A DNA stretch of 64,000 nucleotides, from NCBI GenBank assembly GCA_004297775.1, contig SCUE01000012.1, positions 186,001 to 250,000 on the forward strand, written 5' to 3'. The stretch is from Chloroflexota bacterium. GTDB taxonomy: Bacteria > Chloroflexota > UBA6077 > FW602-bin22. Of this stretch, positions 15,350 through 22,715 are shown one piece after another. The notes below the pieces were generated by a model that was not told the origin of the DNA, did not search any database, and worked only from the letters and a program-made list of their open reading frames with translations. The position numbers and the translations under genes are program-made. How positions within the stretch are numbered: the stretch's first letter is position 1; every line of letters begins with the position of its first letter.

Positions 15350-16672
15350 CTACGAGCCGACGGGCACAACCGTGCGCGCCGCCTCGGGGCGCCCGATCGC
15401 GTGATAGTCGAACCCGGCCGCGCGCGCGGCGGCGGAATCGTAGAGGTTGCGACCGTCAATCAACACTCGCCGCTTCATTCCGGCGCCCAGACGCCGCAGG
15501 TCGATCTGCTTGAACTCGTTCCATTCGGTGACGAGGATGATGGCGTCGGCGTTTCGGCCGACTGCGTACGGATCGGAACAGAGTCCAACGCGGGGCAGAA
15601 GTGCCTTCGCGCGAGTGGACGCGGCCGGATCGAACGCTTGAACGTGCGCGCCCTCATTCTCCAGCAGATCGACGATCTCCAACGACGGCGCGTCGCGCAT
15701 GTCGTCCGTATTCGGCTTGAAGCTGAGGCCGAGGAGCCCAATCGTCGCACCGCGCAGATCGCCGACCGCTTCGCGGACCAGACGAACCGCGTGGATCCGC
15801 TGATCCCGATTGATCTCGATGACCGCGCGAAGGAGCTGCGGGTGCGCGCCGTGGAGCGACGCCATGTACTCCAGCGCCCGGACGTCTTTCGGAAAGCAGG
15901 AGCCGCCCCAACCCAGACCGGCCGCTAGCATCGAGCTGCCAATGCGGGGATCCTGGCCCATTCCGCGAGCGACCTCGACAACGTCCGCTCCGAGCCGGTC
16001 GCAAATGCGCGCAATCTCATTGATGAAGCTGATCTTCGTTGCCAGGAACGCGTTCGCGGCGTACTTGATCATTTCGGCGGTCCGCGGATCGGTGATCTGA
16101 ATCGAGGCGTTGAGTGGCGCGTACAGGCCGGCGACCCTTCGCACGGCCGCGCCATCGGTCGAACCGAGGACAACGCGATCGGGATGCAGGAAATCGTGCA
16201 CGGCCGAGCCCTCGCGAAGAAACTCGGGATTCGACACGACCGCGAACGGCTTCGGCGTGTGGTGTCGGATGATATCAGCCACCCTGTCGACCGATCCGAT
16301 CGGCATCGTACTTTTGTTGATGATGATCGGCCCGTTGCCGAGATAGCGCGACAGGGTCGCCGCGGCGCCCTCCACCTGCGTCATGTCGGCGTGACCGATC
16401 GCCGACTGTGGTGTGTTCACCGCGATAAAGATGAACTCAGCGGAGGGCACCGACGCGGCGTAGTCGGTCGAGAATGTCAGCCTTCCGGCGCCGACACCGC
16501 GTTGCACGAGTTCTTCGAGTCCTGGTTCGTAGATCGGTAACTCGCCCTGGTTCAGTCGATCGATCCGCGCTTGATCGATGTCCAGACAGACGACCTGATT
16601 CCCAAGATCCGCGAAGCACGCGCCAGTCGTCAATCCGACATAGCCGGCGCCAATGACGCAAACGTTTGCCAT
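15350..16672 (-). CDS. ugd: UDP-glucose/GDP-mannose 6-dehydrogenase
   Basis: This NAD-dependent enzyme performs the four-electron oxidation of a nucleotide hexose to the uronic acid, most likely UDP-glucose to UDP-glucuronate. The 440 residues comprise an N-terminal Rossmann domain (VCVIGAGYVGLTTGACFAD), the central dimer domain and a C-terminal UDP-binding domain. The catalytic cysteine is in GWGGSCFPKD near residue 259, and GLSFKPNTDDMRDAPS and LIDGRNLYD are also present. It could supply acidic sugar donors to the surrounding glycosyltransferases. UDP-glucose is the commonest substrate for this sequence type but GDP-mannose is not excluded. Confidence 0.92.
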   Translation of the reverse strand: MANVCVIGAGYVGLTTGACFADLGNQVVCLDIDQARIDRLNQGELPIYEPGLEELVQRGVGAGRLTFSTDYAASVPSAEFIFIAVNTPQSAIGHADMTQVEGAAATLSRYLGNGPIIINKSTMPIGSVDRVADIIRHHTPKPFAVVSNPEFLREGSAVHDFLHPDRVVLGSTDGAAVRRVAGLYAPLNASIQITDPRTAEMIKYAANAFLATKISFINEIARICDRLGADVVEVARGMGQDPRIGSSMLAAGLGWGGSCFPKDVRALEYMASLHGAHPQLLRAVIEINRDQRIHAVRLVREAVGDLRGATIGLLGLSFKPNTDDMRDAPSLEIVDLLENEGAHVQAFDPAASTRAKALLPRVGLCSDPYAVGRNADAIILVTEWNEFKQIDLRRLGAGMKRRVLIDGRNLYDSAAARAAGFDYHAIGRPEAARTVVPVGS

Positions 16673-16687
16673 CGATCTCCAGTCCGG

Positions 16688-17713
16688 CTATTCGCCCGTC
16701 AGGCGGTTGAGGCGCAGATTATATCGCCACAGGTAGAAGAGCCCAATGACGGTCGGCGGAAGCCAGATTGCGAGGTGCAGCGCGAACGCGTAGGCCAGAG
16801 CCACGGCATCGCCGATGCCGAAGAACGCCAGCGAGCGCGCGACCAACGCGTCGAACGTGCCGACGTATCCCGGCGACGACGGGATCATCGTGCCGAGGTT
16901 GGCGACCGACACCGCGAGCAGGTACGCCAGCGGATCGGTCATGAGGCCAAATCCCTGACCCACCGCGACGTAGACACCGGCTTCCAGCAGCCACGCGACC
17001 ATCGATGAGCCGAGGACCGCTCCCGCGAGTTTCAGGTCCTGGAGAACGCCGAGCCCGGTGATGAACTTGCCCGCGACATCCAGCGCTGCTTCACGAGTTC
17101 GTTTCGGGAGCGGCGCGAGCAGACGCGCGGCGATTCCAAGTGTCAGCGATGGCGCGAACGCGAGGAAGCCGAGCGCCAGCGCGGCGCCGCCGAACCCGAT
17201 CGCCGTCATTGGCACGAGGATCGTGAGCCATTCGGCTCCCACCCGGCCGCCAGCTGAGGCAGTTGACACACCGAGAAACAGGAGCATCACGATCCCGTCG
17301 AATATCCGCTCGACAACGACGGTCGCCAGAGTCGCGCTGCGACTGATCGAGTGGCGGCGACCGGCGATGACGGCGCGCGCGATCTCACCGAGCCGGGCTG
17401 GTAGGACATTGTTGACGAGGAATCCGATCGAAAGGATGCCGAACATCGAGCTGACTGGAACGTCCGCGACCGGAGCCAGGAGAGCGCGCCAGCGCCACGC
17501 GCGAACCCAGAGGCCAGCCAGATACAACGCCACTGCCGGCATCATCCAGACGTAGTGCGCCGCCATCAGCGCCGCGCCGACATTGGACATGTCGCTTACC
17601 TGGCGAAACGCCACCCACAAGAAGAGCGCCGAAACGGCCAGGCCGATGATCCAACGCCAAAGCGTCGGAGATGCGGGCGTCGCGCCGCCATTCTCGCCCG
17701 ATGGCTCGGTCAC
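16688..17713 (-). CDS. Flippase-like membrane protein (LPTF/UPF0104 family), copy 1
   Basis: A polytopic protein of about 341 residues of the lysylphosphatidylglycerol-synthase transmembrane-domain family. It has roughly eight hydrophobic helices, the family pattern VNNVLPARLGEIARAVI near residue 115, and PSSPGYVGTFDALVARSLAFFG in the C-terminal part. The GTG start overlaps the upstream stop (GTGA), while the longer open frame has a non-membrane, Arg-rich shadow N-terminus. Relatives are proposed to translocate or modify lipid-linked intermediates, but substrates are mostly unknown. It forms a tandem pair with the next upstream gene. Confidence 0.85.
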   Translation of the reverse strand: MTEPSGENGGATPASPTLWRWIIGLAVSALFLWVAFRQVSDMSNVGAALMAAHYVWMMPAVALYLAGLWVRAWRWRALLAPVADVPVSSMFGILSIGFLVNNVLPARLGEIARAVIAGRRHSISRSATLATVVVERIFDGIVMLLFLGVSTASAGGRVGAEWLTILVPMTAIGFGGAALALGFLAFAPSLTLGIAARLLAPLPKRTREAALDVAGKFITGLGVLQDLKLAGAVLGSSMVAWLLEAGVYVAVGQGFGLMTDPLAYLLAVSVANLGTMIPSSPGYVGTFDALVARSLAFFGIGDAVALAYAFALHLAIWLPPTVIGLFYLWRYNLRLNRLTGE

Positions 17714-18684
17714 GACCGCTCGACCGCGGACGGAATACGAATTGAAGCGCCTCCGCGGCTGAGGAAAACCGCGCCGATAAGGGTAACGAGCGACCACTGA
17801 ATGGCGTGGGACACGATCGCGAACGCCAACGCGCTTTCGGGGTCGATTCCGAACGCGGTCAGCGCGATCAGCGCCGCGCCTTCGAAAGTGCCAACGTAAC
17901 CGGGCGCGGACGGAATCATGATCCCCAGGTTGATGACGATCGTCGCGAATAGGGCCACCGGGACGCCGACCGTAACACCGAACCCCGCCAGGAGCGTGTA
18001 GTACGACGCGGCTTCGCATGCCCACGTCGCGAGGGATAGCGCCGCCACAATCGCGAGAGATCCCGGATTGCGCAGCGCGGCCATCCCGAGCGTAATCTGT
18101 CGAAGCTTTTCCTCTGCGATCGAGGCGAAGCGCGCTGGTAACGGACGAGAGAGTCGTCCAACGATCGCGAGCGCTTTCACCGGCCGAGTGACGAGGGCGG
18201 CGGTCACGAGCGCGGCCGCCAGAAACACGCCGCCGGCGGCGAGCCCGACTGACTGGCCAACCGACGGCAACGCGCCAGCGCTAAACAGAATCGCCAGTAT
18301 GAATACGAGCGTCAATCCGTCACAAAGCCGTTCGACAAGAATGGTGCTGAGCGCGAGCGTCTTGCCGACACCGCGTTCGCGGTCGAGTGCGTAGGCGCGA
18401 ACGAACTCGCCCATCCGGGCCGGGAGGACATTGTTCGCCATAAATCCGATCATGAGCGGCCCGTAAAGGCGTGTGAACGGCGCGCGATCACTTGGTCTCA
18501 GGATCCTCTGCCATCGCATCGTTCGGACGGCATACCCGGCGAGTGTTGCCGCCGCGCTCAGTGGAATGAATGTCGCATCGATCCTGGCAACCGCTCGTCC
18601 GACCTCGCCAATATCGAAGCGTGTAATGCCGTAGATGACGATGGCCAGGGTGATGCCCAGTCCGATCGCGCGGGCTCGCCACAT
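17710..18684 (-). CDS. Flippase-like membrane protein (LPTF/UPF0104 family), copy 2
   Basis: About 324 residues, the same family as its downstream neighbour: FMANNVLPARMGEFVRAYAL near residue 75 and PSAPGYVGTFEGAALIALTAFG near residue 265, with hydrophobic helices throughout. The start MWRARAIGLGITLAI is chosen because a membrane helix begins right there and GAGG lies eight bases upstream; longer in-frame starts run into the divergent glycosyltransferase gene. Tandem copies suggest paralogues serving different lipid-linked substrates, or a heteromeric pair. This is inference, as no biochemical marker is visible. Confidence 0.85.
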   Translation of the reverse strand: MWRARAIGLGITLAIVIYGITRFDIGEVGRAVARIDATFIPLSAAATLAGYAVRTMRWQRILRPSDRAPFTRLYGPLMIGFMANNVLPARMGEFVRAYALDRERGVGKTLALSTILVERLCDGLTLVFILAILFSAGALPSVGQSVGLAAGGVFLAAALVTAALVTRPVKALAIVGRLSRPLPARFASIAEEKLRQITLGMAALRNPGSLAIVAALSLATWACEAASYYTLLAGFGVTVGVPVALFATIVINLGIMIPSAPGYVGTFEGAALIALTAFGIDPESALAFAIVSHAIQWSLVTLIGAVFLSRGGASIRIPSAVERS

Positions 18685-18726
18685 CACGCTGACCTCACGG
18701 CCACGGTGATGAGTGGCCCACGATCT

Positions 18727-18732
18727 ATTGTA
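18727..18732 (-). promoter_or_regulatory. Candidate -10 box (TACAAT) in the divergent region
   Basis: Read on the - strand this is TACAAT, one base from TATAAT, placed about 43 bases before the LPTF copy 2 start. No convincing -35 box is seen at the expected distance. The 58-base gap must hold the promoters for both the - strand operon and the + strand glycosyltransferase. Confidence 0.3.
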
Positions 18733-18742
18733 GAGTCTGGCC

Positions 18743-19507
18743 GTGCGCCCCTGGCTCTCCGTGATCGTCCCGGCGTACAACGAGGAGCGGCGCATCGCGA
18801 CGACGCTCGGAGCAATCCGGGACTACCTCGGCCGCCAAGGCTACGAAAGCGAGATCATCGTCGTCGATGATGGAAGTGCCGACGCGACGGTTGCGGTTGC
18901 CGAAGGCGCCCTGACCGGATTTCCCCAGTCGCGCGTGATCTCGTACCGACCGAATCGCGGCAAGGGTTTCGCGGTTCGGCGCGGTTTCGCGGAGACGCGC
19001 GGCGAAATGGTCCTCTTCACAGACGCCGATCTATCGACGCCGATTGAAGAGATTGAGCGCGCAATCCCGATCGCGCAGGCTGGCCACGATATCGTCGTCG
19101 GCTCGCGCGCGTCCGGTGACACGGTGCGGGTTCGGCAGCCGCTGTTCCGGCAGTTCGCGGCCCGCTTCTTCAACCTCGCGCGAGACTTTCTGGTGGGCAA
19201 TGGCGGCGTCGTCGACAGCCAGTGCGGCTTCAAGCTATTCCGCGGTGACGTCGGCCGAGACATCTTCGCGCGACAACGCGTCGACCGGTTCATGTTCGAT
19301 TCGGAAACGCTCTTCATCGCGCGCCGCCTCGGCTACTCATTCATCGAGATGCCGGTGGCGTGGGCGGATCAGCCGGGAAGCAAGGTGCGCGTCATTCGCG
19401 GCGCGCTCGAGCTCTTCCCGGAGCTTCTCTCGATACGCCTGCGGCACGGCGGGCTGAGACGGACGAACGGGGAGGTCGGCGCGTCTCGGGATCGGACGAC
19501 CGCCTGA
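18743..19507 (+). CDS. Family 2 glycosyltransferase, dolichyl-phosphate glucosyltransferase type
   Basis: A 254-residue GT2 enzyme expected to transfer a sugar from a nucleotide donor to polyprenyl phosphate on the cytoplasmic face. Motifs are VIVPAYNEERRIATTL at the start, IIVVDDGSADATV, PNRGKGFAVRRGFAETRG, the metal-binding FTDADLSTPIEEIE near residue 95 and QCGFKLFRGDVG. All are characteristic of the eukaryotic Alg5-like branch. No membrane helix is evident. The start is GTG, after a short divergent promoter region. Its lipid-linked product would be a natural donor for the GT-C enzymes of this locus (inference). Confidence 0.88.
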   Translation: MRPWLSVIVPAYNEERRIATTLGAIRDYLGRQGYESEIIVVDDGSADATVAVAEGALTGFPQSRVISYRPNRGKGFAVRRGFAETRGEMVLFTDADLSTPIEEIERAIPIAQAGHDIVVGSRASGDTVRVRQPLFRQFAARFFNLARDFLVGNGGVVDSQCGFKLFRGDVGRDIFARQRVDRFMFDSETLFIARRLGYSFIEMPVAWADQPGSKVRVIRGALELFPELLSIRLRHGGLRRTNGEVGASRDRTTA

Positions 19508-19513
19508 CGCCGA

Positions 19514-20827
19514 TCAACGGCGCAGCCACTCCATTGCGAACCACTGGATCTGCGCGATCACTGGCACGATCGCCAGCGCGGTCGCGGCGAGACAGACCGC
19601 CAGCGGCAACAGCATGAGTTTCGGGATCGCGACGCGGCGGATCGCGGCGACGTAGGAGCCCAGTAACCCGACGTAGCCCGCAATCTGTGTGCCCACGAAG
19701 ACCGGTATGAACGTGAGAGCCGGTCCGCGAAATGGCGTTTCGGGAAGAATCATCGTCGGCCAGTAGACGAGGTAGAAGCCGATCGCCTCGGCGGCGGCGA
19801 CGATCGAATAGGCGATCGCGAGCGCGATCGGAAGATCGGCGATGACGAGCCACGCCACGGGCCAGATGAGATACTGGGCGGAGATCCCACCAAACGTGGC
19901 GAGAAACGCCAGGTAGATGGCCGCGGCGACGCGCGGAATCGGCGCACGCCACAGGAGCACGAGCGTCGATGCCATCGCTCCCAGCGCCACGTATCGCGTC
20001 GTCGCCGATATCTCTTCGCCGAACTCACCGGGCAGGTGAATGTTCCCGTCCTTGAACAGCCAGAGCGAGCGCAGGACGCCACCGAATCCCTGGTCATTTA
20101 GCCCGCCATAGCCTCCGACGTTACGAAGGACAGCCGTGGGGTCCAGAATCAGGAACGGCGCTGTCACGGCCAGAACGACGACACCGGACAGCGTGCACGC
20201 GATCAGTCGCGCGCGCCACGTCAACTCCGGCGCGCGCAGGATGATCGGTAGGAGAAGCGCCGGAAACGGTTTCAGGGCCATCGCCGCGCCAAGCAGGATT
20301 CCGGCCGGGACTGGGCGCGCGCGCCCGATCAAGAGGCCAACCGCGACCACCGAAAGCAGCGTAGGCAGCGCGTCGAACTGGCCGTGGTTGCCGCTGATGA
20401 GAATGGCAATCGGACTGAGCGAGTACACGATCGCGGCGAGCCGTCCGCGCGCCGAACCGGACGACCCGGCCGCGACCCACCAGACTGCGAAGCTCGTGGC
20501 GACATCGCCGCCGACGATGACCATGCGAATAGCCCACCAGAACAACCAGTGCGTCGACTGGCTGACCCACCACACCGCCATCTCGATGCCCAGCCAACCG
20601 GGGAAATATGGATAGCGTGTGTCGGCGTTGTAGACGTTCTTGCCCGTTTCAACGAGGAACACGTGGTGTCGATAGGCAGAGACGTCCGCAATATCGCCCG
20701 CGACCGAGGCCCCCCAGATTCGCGCGGCCGCGCCGAGAGCAATGGCGAGGACGACCAACCCGTTCAGGACGATCCGGCCCGCGATTGTCGATGCCCATGG
20801 TTGGCGATTGCTGGATCCCGGCGCCAT
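19514..20827 (-). CDS. Polytopic mannosyltransferase-like protein (GT87/DUF2029 family)
   Basis: A GT-C fold membrane protein of about 437 residues with ten or so hydrophobic helices. Family marks are an extracytoplasmic loop with [27 protein letters not shown] near residue 150 and [16 protein letters not shown]. Relatives use polyprenyl-phosphate mannose to build lipoglycans. I chose the ATG at 20827 (MAPGSSNRQ), which is preceded by a GATAAT -10-like hexamer at 20838-20843; a GTG at 20863 would add 12 residues. It converges with the upstream GT2 gene with only six bases between stops. Confidence 0.78.
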   Translation of the reverse strand: MAPGSSNRQPWASTIAGRIVLNGLVVLAIALGAAARIWGASVAGDIADVSAYRHHVFLVETGKNVYNADTRYPYFPGWLGIEMAVWWVSQSTHWLFWWAIRMVIVGGDVATSFAVWWVAAGSSGSARGRLAAIVYSLSPIAILISGNHGQFDALPTLLSVVAVGLLIGRARPVPAGILLGAAMALKPFPALLLPIILRAPELTWRARLIACTLSGVVVLAVTAPFLILDPTAVLRNVGGYGGLNDQGFGGVLRSLWLFKDGNIHLPGEFGEEISATTRYVALGAMASTLVLLWRAPIPRVAAAIYLAFLATFGGISAQYLIWPVAWLVIADLPIALAIAYSIVAAAEAIGFYLVYWPTMILPETPFRGPALTFIPVFVGTQIAGYVGLLGSYVAAIRRVAIPKLMLLPLAVCLAATALAIVPVIAQIQWFAMEWLRR

Positions 20828-20888
20828 ATCGCGGCCGATTATCGCCGACCGCTTGCCGCACACCCAACCCGCGCATAGACTCCGGGGA

Positions 20889-21671
20889 GTGCTTCACGGC
20901 AAGAAGGTCGTCGTCGTGATGCCAGCCTACAATGCCGCCGAGACGCTCGAAGCGACGTACGCCGAGATTCCGCCGGGTTACGTCGACGGCGTGCTCGTCG
21001 TGGATGACGCGAGTACTGACGCGACGGCGGCCAGGGCGCGCGCGCTCGGACTCGAAACGATCGTTCACCCGCGCAATCGCGGCTACGGCGGAAACCAAAA
21101 GACGTGCTACGCGCGCGCACTCGAAATGGGCGCCGACGTCGTCGTGATGCTGCATCCGGACTACCAATACACACCAAAACTCGTCGTCGCGATGGCCTCA
21201 CTCGTCGCGATTGGCCAGTACGACGTCGTGCTGGGCTCGCGCATTCTCTGCGGCGGCGCGCTCAAGGGTGGAATGCCGCTCTACAAGTACATCTCGAATC
21301 GCATCCTGACATTCGCGCAAAACCTCGTGACGGGCGCGAAACTGTCCGAATATCACACTGGGTACCGCGCATTTTCGCGCCGAGTCCTGACTGAACTGCC
21401 GCTCGAGATGAATAGTGACAACTTCGTTTTCGACAACCAGATGCTTGCGCAGACCCTCTACTTCGGCTTTTCGATCGGAGAAATATCGTGCCCGGCCAAG
21501 TATTTCCCGGAGGCCTCTTCGATCCGTCTCGGCGCGTCAACACGCTACGGACTCGGCGTCCTATGGACGACCGGGCAGTTGTGGCTGCAACGCCGCAATC
21601 TCGCCCGGTTCGCGATCTTTCGTGCCGATGGTCGTGGCCACTTGACGCACGTCTCACGCGATCACGCCTAG
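20889..21671 (+). CDS. Family 2 glycosyltransferase, polyprenyl-phosphate type
   Basis: About 260 residues. The GT2 core is visible as [54 protein letters not shown] and [12 protein letters not shown], then [13 protein letters not shown] and [16 protein letters not shown]. These are hallmarks of Dpm1-like enzymes common in Archaea and Chloroflexi. One hydrophobic stretch near the C-terminus may associate with the membrane. I chose the GTG at 20889, because homology begins a few residues later; the open frame extends upstream across the divergent gene's start. It starts a + strand run with the NHL lipoprotein and the GT39-NHL protein. Confidence 0.85.
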   Translation: MLHGKKVVVVMPAYNAAETLEATYAEIPPGYVDGVLVVDDASTDATAARARALGLETIVHPRNRGYGGNQKTCYARALEMGADVVVMLHPDYQYTPKLVVAMASLVAIGQYDVVLGSRILCGGALKGGMPLYKYISNRILTFAQNLVTGAKLSEYHTGYRAFSRRVLTELPLEMNSDNFVFDNQMLAQTLYFGFSIGEISCPAKYFPEASSIRLGASTRYGLGVLWTTGQLWLQRRNLARFAIFRADGRGHLTHVSRDHA

Positions 21672-21672
21672 A

Positions 21673-22674
21673 GTGAAGGGCATGTTCCCGATCTCGCATC
21701 GCGGGCTGACCGCGCACGCTGCCTCCGCGGCCGTGCTTCGCGCGGCTTTTGTCGGCGCTTTCGCACTGCTTGCCTTGGGCTGCGGCAATGCCTCGCCAGG
21801 CGGGAGCGCCCAGCCGGGCGCCGCGCCGAACGCGAGTGAGAAGATCGCCGAGGCGGCCGATCCCCAGCACGTGCGAATCGAACTTATCCTGACAGGACCG
21901 TCGGTCAACGATCCATTTCGGTCGCCAAACGGTGTCGCGATCGTGGTCGATGGCTCGATCTACGTGGCGGATTCGGGCGCGAAGCGGCTCGTTCAGTTTG
22001 ACGCGAGCGGGCGCTTTCTCGGCGAAGTCGGCAGCGGCGACGCGGCCAAGGGTGGCCTTGTCGAGCCGATCGACGTCGCGTCGTCGCCCGACGGGTCGGT
22101 TGTCGTGCTCGATCGGTCGACGGGAAACATCGTGACGTACGACGCGGCTGGCGTGGTCGTGCGATCCTACCCCGGTCCCGGGCTGTACAACCCATTCGGC
22201 ATTGGTTCGGGTCCAACCGGCGTCGTCGTCGCCGACACGGGCACCGGTCGCCTGATTCGATTTGAAGCGACTGGCGATGTCGCGACCGAGTTTGCCGGAC
22301 GCGAGGTGGCGAGCGGCGCCACGTTCGATCCGAGCGGGGTCACGACTGAACCGGACGGAACGATTGTCGCCGCCGATGGCGCGCGCGGAACACTGCAGCG
22401 GTACAAGCCGGACGGATCGTTCATCTCCGGGTTCGACGCGGCCGCGAATGGCCTGGTCCGCGTCGTCCGCCTCCGGGACGGCAGCTTCCTGCTGAGCGAT
22501 CCGGCGCGGTCGCGATTGGTGCGGTGGGCGGCCGATGGCAAGTTCATCGCCCGGTACGCCGGGTCGGATGACGTCGAGATCGTTCACCCGACCGGCCTGG
22601 CAGTCGATGCCACTGGCGCGGTCTACATCGTCGACACCGACATGAATCGCGTCCTCAAGGTGACCCTCCCCTGA
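21673..22674 (+). CDS. NHL-repeat beta-propeller lipoprotein
   Basis: A 333-residue secreted protein. The N-terminus is a signal peptide ending in a lipobox (LLALGCGN, Cys near residue 37), so it is probably anchored in the outer leaflet of the membrane. The rest is a six-bladed NHL propeller with repeated units such as PNGVAIVVDGSIYVADSGAKRLVQFD and PTGLAVDATGAVYIVDTDMNRVLKV-like blocks. The start is GTG one base after the previous stop, with an ATG three codons on as an alternative. Propellers of this type bind protein or glycan surfaces. A homologous propeller is fused to the downstream GT39 enzyme. Confidence 0.85.
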   Translation: MKGMFPISHRGLTAHAASAAVLRAAFVGAFALLALGCGNASPGGSAQPGAAPNASEKIAEAADPQHVRIELILTGPSVNDPFRSPNGVAIVVDGSIYVADSGAKRLVQFDASGRFLGEVGSGDAAKGGLVEPIDVASSPDGSVVVLDRSTGNIVTYDAAGVVVRSYPGPGLYNPFGIGSGPTGVVVADTGTGRLIRFEATGDVATEFAGREVASGATFDPSGVTTEPDGTIVAADGARGTLQRYKPDGSFISGFDAAANGLVRVVRLRDGSFLLSDPARSRLVRWAADGKFIARYAGSDDVEIVHPTGLAVDATGAVYIVDTDMNRVLKVTLP

Positions 22675-22715
22675 CGGGCACACCCGGGCGCACGCCGGCC
22701 CTTCGCGACTGAGGC

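Noticed and set aside
17714-18025. N-terminal extension of the flippase-like gene copy 1
   Set aside because: The extra 104 residues are Arg/Gly-rich, not membrane-like, and lie wholly inside the upstream gene; the GTG overlapping the upstream stop is the natural start.
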